Positions 11,731 to 23,759 of a DNA stretch of 64,000 nucleotides are shown piece by piece; position 1 is the stretch's first letter; every line of letters begins with the position of its first letter. The translations under genes were made by a program, and so were the position numbers. This stretch comes from Cryptomeria japonica (taxonomy: Eukaryota; Streptophyta; Pinopsida; Cupressales; Cupressaceae). The notes beneath the pieces are model-generated. The model was not told the origin of the DNA, did no database searches, and was given only the letters and a program-made list of their open reading frames with translations. The stretch covers positions 227,760,915-227,824,914 of the forward strand of contig NC_081410.1 of assembly GCF_030272615.1 (NCBI RefSeq), given 5' to 3'.

Positions 11731-12943
11731 TGTAAAGCGGAAAAATCGAACCCTAGTTGTTCTCCCCTCCCCAACTCCAAGGAGAGAGAAGGGAGATTCA
11801 CTAGGGTTGATGGTTTTCACTTAGGGGAGACTTTACATTCAAAAGAGGGGTTGAAACCCACAAGATCCAATCCCACGCAATGCAAGATTGGATTCTATAT
11901 GAGTTTCAAGGGTTAAGACAGCAAGGCTACCCTCTTTTGTAAAGAATGTAGATAGAATGATTAAGCTAGGAATACATAGAAAGTGAGAAAGATTCGCTTA
12001 TAAACTGAGATAGGGATATAGGATGAAGCTGCGGACCTGGAATTAGCAGTAAAATGTCGAGACGGCGCTGTCCTGCAAATTTGAGCAAAAGTTGACGAGA
12101 CGATGGCGCCCGGCGTGCACACGGTCCTCCGAAAAATCCGCGAAACGAAGGGGGATCTGTTCGTCTCTGCACAAGGATTCCAGATCTTCAATTTCAGCTG
12201 CGTACCTGCAACCTACACACAGAAAAGCGAAGACGATTGGGGGGTTAGGGATTAGGAGTTTGCCCTTAGGTCAAACCCCGGTTTTGGAATTAACCAAGAA
12301 ATGAGAAATGCTGTAAATGTAATGTAAAACAAGTACTAATACCTTGTTGTAAGGATGTTTGTATCCTTATATGCGAAGGTATAGATGTTGTTGTTTGTTG
12401 TATGTTGTATGTTGTAGCATGTGATCTCCTCTTCAATGGTTGAATCCTTGTCTTGAATGCAACACTTAGCCTTGAATGGAGACTTAGAATGATCAATTGC
12501 TTGAAGGAATGTTTGAATGCTTGAATGTTTGAGTATCGTTTCCACCTTTTTCGCCTCTTCCCAAAATGAGAGAGGAAAAGTAGTTTATATACTTGTCAAT
12601 TAGGGTTGATAGACTGATTTTCCCGACCTTGGGCCGACCAGGAAATGCTATTTTCCAAATTGCAAACATAAAGACCCGAAGCCCCATAGGAGACCGGGCC
12701 CAAAATAGGGCCAGGGACTAGGGCGCTGGGCGCCGTGGTCCTGGGGGACCAGGGCGCTGGGCGCCATGGTCCCACCTCCAAGGACAGCAGGGTGCAAGGA
12801 GGATCAGGCCAGGGTGCTAAAAAATGCAGTTTTTGATGTCATGAACAAGTTTCGGGGTCTCCATTCAGGTTTCGTGTTGCATCACCATCGTGAAGACCCA
12901 AATGTGGTCGAAATTGCAAGTGTCGCAATTTTAGGACGCTACA
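11731..12943 (-). repeat. 5' LTR of the gypsy element (right copy, 1213 bp)
   Basis: The promoter LTR in element orientation. It has the same ends as the left LTR. It carries two tandem 27-base hairpin units (12715-12741 and 12746-12772, 31-bp period) where the left LTR has one, and is shorter in two microsatellite-like stretches (GTATGTT and GAATGCTT). Confidence 0.93.
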
Positions 12944-12948
12944 CATGC
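12944..12948. repeat. Target-site duplication, right copy (CATGC)
   Basis: Matches 5151-5155 exactly and borders the terminal CA of the right LTR. LINE P1 sequence resumes directly after it. Confidence 0.9.
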
Positions 12949-13611
12949 ATACAAAGCTGCTATTGACATGGAATCTCAGGGACTTAATATTAATAAACCG
13001 AAACACAAAAGCTTGCCTAAAGATGGTGATGGGTCTCTCATCAATAGCTAACGTCTCATCACACTGCTTAGTGTATCTTACAAGATTCTTACAAAATTTA
13101 TTGCATTAAGGCTTGTGGATATCCTCCCTAAATTCATTAGCAACACCCAACTAGATCCATTAAAGGAAGGTACATCCTTGAGAATCTCCTAACAAGCTGG
13201 GAGACCACGAATTAAGATACAATATCTAATCAAAATGTAGTTGTGTTTTTATTAGACTTTGAGAAGGCCTGTGATAGGGCAGAATGGTCTTTTCTACTCA
13301 TGACCCATGAAGCTTTTGGTTTCCCTGCTAGTTTTTCTCACTTGGTTAAGACCTTAATGAAGGATGAAGTTACTTAGAATGATATTAATGGCCCTTTATA
13401 AAATCTTTTGATCTAGAAAGATCTATTTGGAAAGGGTGCCCACTTGCCCCTACATTGTTTGTCATTGCATATGATGCTATATTTGACCTAATAATGGAAT
13501 CTTCATTGTCCCCTAAGGTTAAAGGCATCGCCCTCCCTAATAAGGAAGATCTATTAAAATAGATCTATTGACATGGAAGAGGGAAACTATCCAAATTGAA
13601 AAAAAAAAAAA
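12949..13611 (+). pseudogene. LINE P1 ORF2, RT continued, ending in poly(A)
   Basis: Continuation of the RT interrupted at 5155. Shows KDGDGSLINS, TLLSVSYKILTKFIALRL and CPLAPTLFVIAYDA, matching P2 at 33999-34460. At 13193-13204 it keeps the CTGG (Trp) codon that is CTAG in P2. The reading dies near LPNKEDLL, just before the expected FADD motif, and a run of 13 A follows at 13599-13611. The element is therefore 3'-truncated with a poly(A) run, either by premature polyadenylation or by a later deletion. Confidence 0.75.
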
Positions 13612-16087
13612 TTATTTATTAAAATAGTCGTTAACCACATAGCATGAGAAAATGAGACTACCCTATTTATCTACAAAACATGTGAATTTCCCCCTTAAAA
13701 TAATGATTTTAAATGGACTTGTACCATATAGAGTTTTTATATTTCAAATGCCCTTTTTTGTGTTTTATTTATATAATTCTAGAAAAACAATTAAACATGC
13801 TACACAAGTTGAGTTTGAATAAATAATAAATGGTCCTCGCCATTTTATAGGCATAACTATATATAAACCATCTCTATGTCATTGAAAAACAATCCCTATC
13901 ACCTTTAGAAAAATGTTTGATGTTTGTATCTCATATGTAGAATCATTTTCCATTGGTTGAGATCATGAAAGGATGGAGAATTATTGTCACAAGTTTCTAG
14001 ACCAATCTCATATACTTAGGGCTTATTCGATTTTGAAAACAAAATTTAAAAAAATTCAAATATAACACAATTTCACTATAAATTAGAACTTATTTAATGC
14101 TCCAATACCACTATTTACCAAGGACTAAGAGTTCCAAAATAACAAAACATGCTAAAAATTTATTCAAATTGTATGTGGCAATGAATATGATTCAAAAGTG
14201 GGTAAGACACCATGTTATAATTGTATATTGTAAGATTATATTATACAAGTTTTGTAAGAGAATGTAATTGGTTGGACGTGTCAAGATATTTCTATTTATT
14301 ATTATATTGTCATAAAATTATGAAATGGTCAAAATACACTAATATAAAAGGGTGGAGTATAAAGAGACTTCTTGGTAAATAGAGATATACAATCATTTAT
14401 CTTAACCCAACTCATTTCTTTATTATGTTAGTTTTTTAAAGTATTGTAGAATAGCTACACAGAACATGGTTGATATTGCTAGTGATGTGAAACATACAAA
14501 GAGATGAGTTATTATGTACTAGCTAAAAAGAACATGGTCGATATTGCTAGTGATGTAGAGAGAGGAGTTAAAACATCATCAAATGTCCACATGCTTTATA
14601 GAACATTTCCTAAAATATGTCCTAAATTTGGCTTGTATGAAGATGACAAGTGATGCAAAGTAAAATCAATTGCATGATGATTCAACCAAATTTCAATATC
14701 TTTCTAGACTAGAGGTGGTATATAATTCTCTTCTCTTATCACTCAACTAGTATATACTCTCAATAATGAATTCCTTCTCCTTAGTAAATTAAGTTCATTG
14801 GAAAAGAATCACTAATGTTCCCTTAAAACTCATTAGAAATTACTTACAATAGGTGCATACCTTATTGTAGACCACCTATAACTCTTTCTCCCTCTCCTTG
14901 GGGATATGGAATGTGATGATTTTACACCTTACAATCTATACCTTTCCCTTGTTTTTCACAAATGCTACTCATGGCAATTCCCCGTATAAAACTTATTTCT
15001 TATTTCCATATATTCACTCCTATGCACATGAGATCCCATCTGCATTGGGCTTAATCATGGAAACCATTTATCTACCATATTCGTTGGTAGTGGTCTAAGT
15101 CATTTTTTCCTTAAGTTTTCAGCATCTATTTTTTCTTTAAGTGTCATATTCCTCATATTTGTGGTTAGGTGAAGCATGTTTCTCTTTATCGCCATCTTTT
15201 TGTGCTCCATCCCTTGGGTGTCATAACTTTTACATTCATGGTGATGTCTAGCATATGTCCCATTGAAATCCATAATGGTTTTTATAATCGCCAAACTCAC
15301 TTTCTATAATCTAGGTTATCATTTTCAAAATTATCAGGAGTATGATTCCCTTTCTCTAGGATTTCACTAATGAGAGTTTTTTAACACCTCTTCATTAGAT
15401 ATCCTATCAAATTTCACAACTTCATATTGATTTTGTCCTTGTGACCCCATTAAAAAGCTTCTCATGAAATTCTTAGGTAAATTCAACCAAGGCCTGTTTC
15501 CTCTTCTTATACTTGTGTCTAGTTCACATGTTGAGGTAGTCACCATTTCTAATTTGTTTTTAAATACACCTTTGTGGTCATAGGAAATTCACTCTAATAA
15601 AGCGGTATCTATAATCCATGATTCTACTAGGGTTAATCCTATTTTATAGGAAAAGTTGTATACCTTCTATTGAGTTTTGGTATAAATAAAAATATACGAT
15701 CAAGTTAAATCCAGCATATTCCTCTTTCTCTTTACTAATTGCTTATTTTCTTTAATTGTAAAAAACTAAGTGACCAATATATATTTCTATATATCTTTTA
15801 AAATATTAAAAAAATAAATGAATTAGACTACAAAGATAAACAAAGAATTATAGAAAAAACTTACAAGACATTTTCATAGTAATCCAGCATTATTTCTCTC
15901 CATTGTGGCAAAAGTTCTGATCTCGTAAAAGATAGCAACATTAGAAAGTGCTCGAATATAATCAAACACATACTAGACTCATAATTTAAAAAAATATTAA
16001 ATGTAAATATGATAAAAAAATAAAGAAAAAGAAACTAGTAAAAACTAAAGTGAGCATAGAAAAATATTAAAATAAATAAATGCCACC
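13612..16087. other. AT-rich spacer with a short tandem duplication
   Basis: No gene is supported. A 27-base string starting AACATGGT(T/C)GATATTGC occurs at 14463-14489 and again at 14531-14557, the remains of a tandem duplication of about 68 bp. A TATAAA-like string near 14350 and the surrounding text could be an old LTR, but no ends were found. A minus reading at 15100-15300 is open for 66 codons without a recognised domain. Confidence 0.5.
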
Positions 16088-16700
16088 AAAACTATGTTGT
16101 CTCTTTTGAATATTTAGAATAATAGAAATAAGGTATGAACCATTCACTAAGTTTCTAAAGATGAATTCACTTTTAAATTTTTCTACATGAACTTACCAAA
16201 ATTTGTAGTTTACTACATAATATGACAAAGCCATGTTTGAAATAATCAAAATTCTAGTCTTATTTTAAAACATTATATCTCCAACTATATTTTTGAATTA
16301 AAATTAGAGTCTAAAAACATTATCATAGATCATGATGCATGACCAAAAGAAAATAAAATTTAAAAGATTGCTTTATGCTTTAAAAAATAAACACCTTCAT
16401 TGTTATAAAAATTTCATATAAAATTATGTTGTCTCTTTTGAATTCACCCTTTCATTTTTCTACATGCAACTTACCATCTCAAATTTATAATGTTCCTTTA
16501 CCACATAATACGATGAAGTCACGTTTTAAATAAACAAAATTCCAACATTAGATCTTAAAATATCATATCATATTTTTGAATTAAAATTACAGTCTAAAAG
16601 CATTATCATAAATCATGATGCATGACAAAAGAAAATTAAATTTAAAAAATCATTTTATACTTAAAAAATAAACACCTTCATTGTTATAAAAATTTCATTT
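16088..16700. repeat. Diverged direct tandem duplication (332 and 281 bp)
   Basis: Unit 1 (16088-16419) and unit 2 (16420-16700) both start AAAACTATG/AAAATTATG then TTGTCTCTTTTGAAT, share TTTTTGAATTAAAATTA and ATCATGATGCATGAC in the middle, and end CACCTTCATTGTTATAAAAA. Unit 2 lacks about 50 bp. No coding content. Confidence 0.85.
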
Positions 16701-17334
16701 AAAAATAAATTAAAGAAAACATCCACCAACTTGGCTTTAAAGTACATAAAATTTTACATCTTCTAAACCTAAGTTAATTAAGATTATATTACTACTTCAA
16801 TCATCACCCCATTTTATTTATTACTCCACTTTTCAAGCAAATAAAGATAGTGTATTATCTTCCTTTGTTCCTCGAGTTTGCTTCACTATTCGAGTCATAT
16901 AGGACTCCTCACCTAGAATTTAGAGTCTAATAAACTCTTCAAGAAAGTACTCTATATTGATTGCATGTTACTAAATTGGAGATTTTGATGTTATTTGTTT
17001 GTAATAAATTGAAGTCTCAATTTTTCATCAACAAAATTTCACGTAGTGCATATGTTCTGAAGATTATCAATTTTGCATGCCACATGAAAAGCGTCAAGAC
17101 GTTTAGTTTATGTGTATCTCTTGGTTTCTAGTCTCATCACACCCAATTGTGTGGAATATCTTTGACATAAATCATGTGTTGTGTCGATAATTATTTATGC
17201 ATCTAATAATGCAATTGATCACTCAAAAATATGTTGTAGGCTAATCAATAACCCTTCTTTACAAACTAGTTTATGTATGACAAAGTTAATAAGACAAAAT
17301 ATGTAGAGTTCAATAATATAATGCATTTCATTTG
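16701..17334. other. Spacer, no gene seen
   Basis: AT-rich, with no open frame of note, repeat ends or RNA gene recognised. Confidence 0.4.
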
Positions 17335-17544
17335 TTTTTAATATTAAAAGCAGTAAAACAAGGTTGCTGACATTTTACACTAATAGCCCATCGGTAGCAT
17401 AAACATTAACAACACATGAATTAAAAACATCTTTTAACAACAAATATCAAAAATCATACAGAGTCTTAACAAGATAGTAAAACAATATAAAAATCTTAAC
17501 AACATAAACCAAAATGCCTAGAAAAATAAAACAAGCCAACTAGT

Positions 17545-18840
17545 GGCTATTTGAGCATATGGCTCCAATCATCAGTAAAGAACTTGAAAAATTCCTTGTA
17601 ATTCCCTTTATTGTAAGCATTGTTGCCCAGGAATTTTTTCTACATTAGGCACAAGGAAGTGGCAAAGTTGTGCATCACCCTCATAATAAACTTAAAGACA
17701 CTAATCAACTTCTACTCTATCTCTAATACCTTCTTGATCAGGGCTTCCAATTCCTCATTTGTGGTTGTACAATTGACACAATTGTGCTCGCTCTCCCCCT
17801 GCCAGTTGTCATCCTCTTCCAGCATTGCATCTTGGGTTAGGTCCAAGGGTTCATTCTGTTTAGAGTTGTCACTAGATGGTTTGTCTGAAGTTTTCAACTT
17901 CCACAAGTTGTTGTCCACTTCATCTTCTTCACTAGTTGTATCCTCATTGTTAGTTGCTTCCTCCTCCGATTCTTCCTCATAATCAACCAATTTTTTGGAT
18001 CCAATTATGTTCACTATTTAGTCGGCCAACCTATACGAGCGTCTATGAGAGCTTATGCGCTTACCATCTTCTTCTACACCCTCCTCCTCATCACTAACCA
18101 CTTCCTTAACTATAATTTTGTGTTTTTTGCAAGGGAAGAGGGTCTCTAGCATTTCCTTTTCTTCTCTATGTCAAAGGTAGAAGTTGGCAATTTATCTTTG
18201 GCCACCAAGCCAATTGTGGGGGTAGTTGGGGAGCTAGGCTGAGACAGGGATTTTGCATCAAAAGAAATTTGCAGGCGTTTCTTTTTGCTAGTCCCCGCGG
18301 AGTCAAGAATTGTAGCTGCGAGCAGCGAGTCAAAGCACAAGGATTAAGGGGATTCATAAACCAAAAGATGTCTAGGCAGGCACAAGTCTAGGTGGAAGTG
18401 GTACTAGAAAAAAATTAGGACTTGGTAGAGGGGAATAGGTTTCCTACCTTGATTTTTGGCTGTCCAAAGCATGGTGAACCAAAATTTTGGGAGAGGTTGG
18501 CAGAAAAATTGGAAGCAAAAGCAGGTCATGGTTTCGAAAATGGTTAAGCAAAGGAAAATGGTATTAATAATAAATTTTGAATCTTCCTTCTAAGGTAAAA
18601 AAATTCATTAGCATTAGACAAACCTTGCTCCAAGCGTTTGACAATTTGGCATGAGCAAAACCACCATGAAGCTTGGTCAATTCCTCGTCCTCTTCAAAGA
18701 ATTGGGCTAGGCTTTCATTGTTCGTAACCCTGCTCCGCTTCTTCCATTTTCTCCCCCTCGTGGAGAGATCTGTCGCTTTCCTAATACCTCCTCACTAATT
18801 TCAAACAAAACTCCCCCAACAATAACCCTCCTATCTACTA
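17545..18840 (-). pseudogene. LINE M1 ORF3, broken
   Basis: Third reading frame after RNase H, of unknown function. From N to C: GVLFEISEEVL near 18825-18790; GRKWKKRSRVTNNESLAQFF; LHGGFAHAKLSNAW; the conserved block FFTLEGRFKIYY ... YHFPLLNHFRNHDLLLLP near 18590-18510; a basic stretch near 18140-18300; an acidic part 18014-17712 (EEESEEEATNNEDTTSEEDE); and the C-terminal match to M2 and M3 (ATSLCLM ... KEFFKFFTDDWSHMLK), stopping near 17545. Homology to M3 and M4 is seen in all these parts. Stops and shifts make it dead. Confidence 0.7.
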
Positions 18841-19859
18841 AAGACTTATCAAGCTAATTAGATAGAACTTCATCATAGCCATTTATATATTCGATAAACG
18901 AAGCCACCCCTCCTCTACAAATACATGCCAAATAGTGTTATTCACTTTCAACTCTACGTGAGTGTTGGATTTAATCCAAACCCTTCCCCACCCATGGAAG
19001 TTGTCACAATAACACAAAGAACCAAAAACTTAGCTCGTTTTTTTCCCATATAGTCTACAATTAGCCGATAAAACAAATTTAATAGGCTTAAAAATAAAGG
19101 CCTTAGTTAAAAGTCTACCAATGGTGATGTAATGATTAAACGATGCCCACCATAAACCCCAAACGTGCCAAACCTTTCCTTCCAAAACAACAAAGAGATT
19201 ACGATGGGATTTTCTATCATGGGGAATAATAATATTTAAGGCAACCATTAACAAGCATTATATTTTCTCCTAATAGTCATTTCAATAGCCTAGCAACATG
19301 CTAAATGATGATATCTTGAATTCATTGAGTTGTCCTCTAGGGTGGCAATGTGAGCAACCCATGCACGGATCGGCCACCTCGGCATCATAACCCCTGTCGC
19401 TATAAAGGTGACCCAAACTATCTATCCAACTTGGCATGTTGTATCGTCCCCTAGGTTTCCCCATTATCTCGATAGACATCATCCACTTGATAGTTAGCTC
19501 CTTGCATTCTTGGTGATTCCCTTTCTTCCAAGTGGGCAAAAAGAACAGCGTCCACATCAACCCAAAAGTTTCCACCCCCTAGTAGTCCTACTTGCTGCCA
19601 TGAGGGACCCACTCTTTATTCTGCATGGCCCTACAACACACCTTGTTACTAGTCAACGTCAAGTTGCTTAACCACCTCGGCTCCACATCCCTCATCTGAC
19701 CACCAATCCTATTAGGAACCCCACTATCACGTCTAGCGTTTAAGAAATTTAAATCTCTTTCCCACCCAAATAATTTAAATTTTTTGTCTTTACTTCCCAT
19801 CCTCTAAGCTAGAGAGGCGATCATAGAATGACACCTGGAATCCAAACTTTTCATTTTTT
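18841..19859 (-). other. LINE M1 region between RNase H and the conserved ORF3 block
   Basis: About 1 kb in minus orientation with open stretches at 19800-19588, 19575-19282 and 19254-19030. I could not align these well with the 5' part of ORF3 in M3, so this is either a fast-changing N-terminus of ORF3 or another inserted piece. No domain recognised. Confidence 0.4.
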
Positions 19860-20322
19860 CATCATTCAATCATGGTTATTGGATTTTCTCTCTTGTATAA
19901 GGAGTCTTCGAATATTTGTGGACACACCCTTGATCTCCAAAATCTAAGGTTGCCAATTCCCAAGCACAAAGTCGCCATGGCATCTACAACACTGTTAGCT
20001 TCCCTAAAAGTGTGTCCTATTTCAGAAGTGTCAAGCCCAAGAAGCAGTTTGCAAACATCACTGATAATCCTCTCAAATCATGCATCTGTTAGGGAGTTGA
20101 AATCCACGCTTAATAAGATTATCCAGAGTGAGAATCTTATTATGCATAAACGTCCACCAAAAGAAGTTGATCTTAGGTATGAGTTGAGGGTTCCAAACAT
20201 TCCCCCAAAATCATGTATGTCTCCCCTCCTTTATTAGCAAATAGTCAGTCGAATTAACCAAGAAATCACGTTTCAATTTTTTAGTCTAAAAAATCTTATC
20301 CCCACTTGTGAAGAGTGGGATT
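19860..20322 (-). pseudogene. LINE M1 zf-RVT and RNase H remnant
   Basis: Minus-strand zf-RVT remains KINFFWWTFMHNKILTLDNL then IKRGFQLPNRCMI (about 20215-20080), followed with a deletion by the end of an RNase H domain: DVCKLLLGLDTSEIGHTFRE then ANSVVDAMATLCLG (about 20070-19935). These match M3 (RLISGLDSFKIMHVFREGN). The region between zf-RVT and the RNase H catalytic core is missing here. Confidence 0.75.
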
Positions 20323-20794
20323 TGTTGGTATGTGGTGACTGATCATGCAAGTATTGTACACTCGTTGGGCAGAGGTGTCAGCCTGAAGGACCGCCGTAAT
20401 GGAGAGCTGAACGCTACCCCAAAAAAAAATTCATGCGTGTACGAGAATACGAGAATATGAGAATACATGTACGAGAATATGAGTACAAGGAAAAGATTAA
20501 GAGAATATTATTTTAGGGTTAGGGTTAATTTTATTAATTGACTTCATATGTTGCCCTAAAAATTGCATGTTATAAGTGGTTGGAATAAAAAAAAACATTG
20601 TAATGGTGTTGTATTGATTTACTGGATAATAAGAAATGATTTGACGGTTGTGTTATGTGGATGTAGCCCATCTTGGGTGAACCATGTTAAATCTTTGTGT
20701 TATGTTGTGTTGTGTTTTTTCTTCATCTTTGTGTATTTAAATCTGCATATAGTTGTTAAATTGTATTTGCTTCGGATCTACCTAAACCCTAACA
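20323..20794 (+). repeat. Probable Ty1/copia-type solo LTR
   Basis: A 472-bp insert in LINE M1 starting TGTTGGTATG and ending ACCCTAACA, with the short inverted ends TGTT...AACA. The flanking pentamers GGATT (20318-20322) and AGATT (20795-20799) match in 4 of 5 bases, as for an aged duplication. The 3' part (TTGGGTGAACCATG ... CTTCGGATCTACC) looks like the R-U5 region of plant copia LTRs. No PBS or internal region follows. It holds a GAGAATA-type minisatellite at about 20440-20490. Confidence 0.5.
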
Positions 20795-23735
20795 AGATTT
20801 TGATTCACTACAAGAGTTGTTGAAGCATGGAAGGCAACTAAAGTAAATGTGGTTGGTTTTGACAAAACTGCACCATGTCTTTCCAAGATTTTTTGTGGTG
20901 AAATATAGTTTATCACTCGGGATCCAAAAAGGGTATGAGCCCTTTCGTTGATCTCTCTAAAATTGGGATGAGTAATCAATTACATGTCTCCTAGAAGCGA
21001 ATCATCTGCCCATCACCAATTTGCCACTTTATGCTCATAGTGATCAAATTTACACTTCTGATATTATTATTCCAAATTTTAGACCCACTAGGGAGTCTAG
21101 GAGTGGAAAAGGCTCTATAAAACTTTTCAAAGTTGAGGCAATTAGCACTCATAAAAATACTCCATTTTGATTTGTGCAGTGAAAAATTTCATCACATTTT
21201 GGATAAAAGTACCTTATTGAGTAAGTCAATACTTCTTAATCCAAGTCCTCCAAACTTCTTGGGGCAACATACACTGTCCCAATTGACCAAAGCCATTCAC
21301 TTATTTTCCTCTATCCTCATCCAAAAGAAGTTCTTTTGGATTCTTTCCAATTTCACATCAATGGATGCTAAGATTTTAAAGAGGGGGAGAAAGTAGATCG
21401 GGATTCCATGTAGGGAGACAACCAAGAGTTGTAATTTTCTCGTGCTACTTAATGGCTTACATTTCCACCCTACAAGCTTCAATTAAAGTATTTCCAATGA
21501 AGAGTTCCAAAATGAGTTAGTAACCTCCTTACCATAAGGGGTAGGCCCATGAAGGCACTCGAGAGGGCCGCACTATGATAGCCTAAAATATGTTTGATCT
21601 TGCACTAAAGTCCATCCCTTGTATGGAAGAAGTATATGTTGCTCTTATCATAAGTTATGTGTCTTGATGCTTTGGCATATTGGTTTAAAAACAATTTCCA
21701 CCTTTAGGGCTCTACAACTAAAGCTCCGCCAAACAAGATGGTATTATCCACGAGTTGCTACAAAACCAAAGGTGGGATAATTGAATTTGCCTTAACATCC
21801 TGCAAAAAGCCACTTTCCACCATATTCAGGATGTTTCTACCCAAAACTCTAGCCACCATTATGAAAAATTAAGGGGAAAGTGGTACCCTTACCTAAGCCC
21901 TTTTTCAGCTTCAAAGAAGTCCCCAAGGGTTCCATTAACTAGATAGAGTATTTCACAACGGTTACACATTCCTTGATAAGATCTAATAGGTTGTTTTAAA
22001 ACTCCATCTTCCTTAGTACTTTGAAAAGAAAATCCCATCTCACCCTATCATAAGCCTTAGAAATGTCAAGCTTAAGGACCATTCTCAGAAGGTCGCATTT
22101 ATCGATTGACTGAATGATCTGATGCTTTGAAATTGTAGCATCAAGGATTTATCTACCTAGGACAAACCCTTTTGGACTGTTGTTAATCATTCTATCAAGC
22201 ATTGGTTTAATTATATTGATCAAGACTTTAGAAAAGATCTTATCAACCGTGTTACATAGACTAATAGGTCTAAAGTCTGAAAGTCGCAAGGGGTCTGACA
22301 CTTTAGGAATCATAGCAATATAAGACTTATTCAATTTTCTTAAGATCTTACTAGTGCAGAAGAAGTCCCTAGCAGCCAAATTCATATCCCACAAAATCCC
22401 AGAATTCTTGGAATAAGGTCGAGGGAAAACCATTTGGTCCAGGTGACGTTAAAGCACCCATAGACAATGTAGCAGACTTGACTTCCTCCACAATTATAGG
22501 TGCCATGACTTGAGCATTATCATTTGGACTCAGAGTCATAGGAACACTTTATACTAATTGATCCTCTAAAGTTGGATTCTGATCAATTTGCCCATCTTTC
22601 TATGCATTGTAAAAAAGTACCTAGAAGCTAACTCCCCAATTGAAGGTCATCCAAGATAATATTATTCATCTCATTCGCCAAGGACTGAATCGTGTTACTT
22701 TTTCTGATTTTTAGAGCCGATTTGTGGAAGAAGGCAAAATTCATGTCACCTTCTCACAGCCATTGGACTTGAGACTTTTGTTTCCAATAAATTTATTCCC
22801 TCTTGAAATTTTCTTTCCATTCACCTCTTATAGCTTCCTCCATATTATGTGTGTTTTCAGATGATCACCAATTGCAATTTGTAATTGTATCGCTATTAAT
22901 TTAGGGTCAATCTCTTTTTTCTTTTTAAAATTCTCTCCAAATGTGAATTTGTTCCATCCTTTGACTTTGTTTCTTTATGATATTCAATCTCTAAGACACC
23001 TTGTACATAGCAATGCCTTGGATAGGAGTATTCCACCAACTTTGAATACAATTTCTAAAGTCTGGGTTTGAGGACCACAAAATTTCATAATGGAAGGGGA
23101 TGGGTCCTCTTGCTAGTTTATCTGCCCAGTCCAAAATCATAGGGTTAAGGTTGAAAACCATTCTAGGAAAGGCCTTAAGGGTGAAATTGTAGCCTAGATC
23201 CCAATTGGAGGAAGCTAGAAACCTATCTAGCTTGACTTGTATGAGATTGTCCACTTTCTTGTGGTTGGACAAAGTAAAAAGATGTCCCCTTAATTAAATA
23301 TCAAGAAGGTTCGTTGAGTTAATGAAATCGAACAGGTCTAACATGCTATTAGAATAGCTCACCGGCCCTCCCAACTTCTCTAAAGGGAATAGAGGGATAT
23401 TAAAGTCTCCTACAATGAACTAGTGGTCATTCGGAGTAGCCAAAATTTGAGCAAAAATATCCTCCCAAACAATTTTGTTGCCAGAACAAGTGTTTGGAGC
23501 ATAAATATTCACGAAACACCACAAGGCATGGGGAGAAGTAAGTATTATAGATAAACTATTAGCAGAGATTAAGATGAGACTTCTCGTGATATTTTGAGGG
23601 TCCCACATAGTGACAACACCACCAAAGGCTCAAGTAGCATCATTAATGAAAAAGCGGGATCCCAACCAAATATAGTATGCAACTTTTTGAATTCTCAAGC
23701 CTTCCTTTGCCTTGTTGGCCATTTTTACATGGCAT
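20795..23735 (-). pseudogene. LINE M1 ORF2, endonuclease and reverse transcriptase, broken
   Basis: Minus reading from about 23720. Endonuclease: FGGVVTMWDP, LWCFVNIYAPN and the catalytic FIVGDFNIPLFPLEK near 23400, then VKLDRFLASSNWDLGYN. RT: NKSYIAMIPKVSDPLRLSDF, RPISLCNTVDKIFSKVLI and SPKGFVLGR (22433-22149). The catalytic box reads LVDN at 21754-21743 instead of FADD, so the second Asp is Asn. Stops are frequent. The gene once nicked target DNA and copied the element RNA. Confidence 0.8.
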
Positions 23736-23759
23736 AGATCAATCCCTTGGTAAAGTGGC

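Larger units (their letters stand above)
5156..12943 (-). mobile_element. Non-autonomous Ty3/gypsy LTR retrotransposon, complete
   Basis: A 7,788-bp element with two LTRs (5156-6360 and 11731-12943), each TGTA...TACA, flanked by the 5-bp duplication CATGC. It is read on the minus strand: PBS at 11711-11727 next to the right LTR, Gag-protease 10545-7104, purine-rich tract at 6361-6375 next to the left LTR. The 5.37-kb interior has no reverse transcriptase, RNase H or integrase that I can find. The Gag zinc knuckle of the CX2HX4HX4C kind and the Gag core suggest the Tat-like side of plant gypsy elements. It sits inside the RT of LINE P1. LTR divergence is about 1.5%, so it is young compared with the LINEs around it. 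Confidence 0.92.
17335..23735 (-). mobile_element. LINE M1 (minus), EN-RT-zf-RVT-RNase H plus ORF3, decayed
   Basis: Reading 23735 down to 17335: endonuclease, RT, zinc-binding zf-RVT, RNase H remnant, ORF3 and a 3' tail ending CTTTTAATATTAAAAAC. The tail matches those of M2 and M3 (CCTTGT, then CTTTTAATAT, then A-run). The element is 5'-truncated inside the endonuclease and broken by many stops. A probable copia solo LTR (20323-20794) is inserted between RT and zf-RVT. It abuts the start of plus-strand LINE P4 at about 23735. Confidence 0.8.

Noticed and set aside
19872..20237. Plus-strand open frame of 121 codons
   Set aside because: Antisense of the zf-RVT and RNase H remnant of LINE M1.
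20513..20527. Telomere-like TTAGGGTTAGGGTT
   Set aside because: Only about two units, inside a probable solo LTR; no array.
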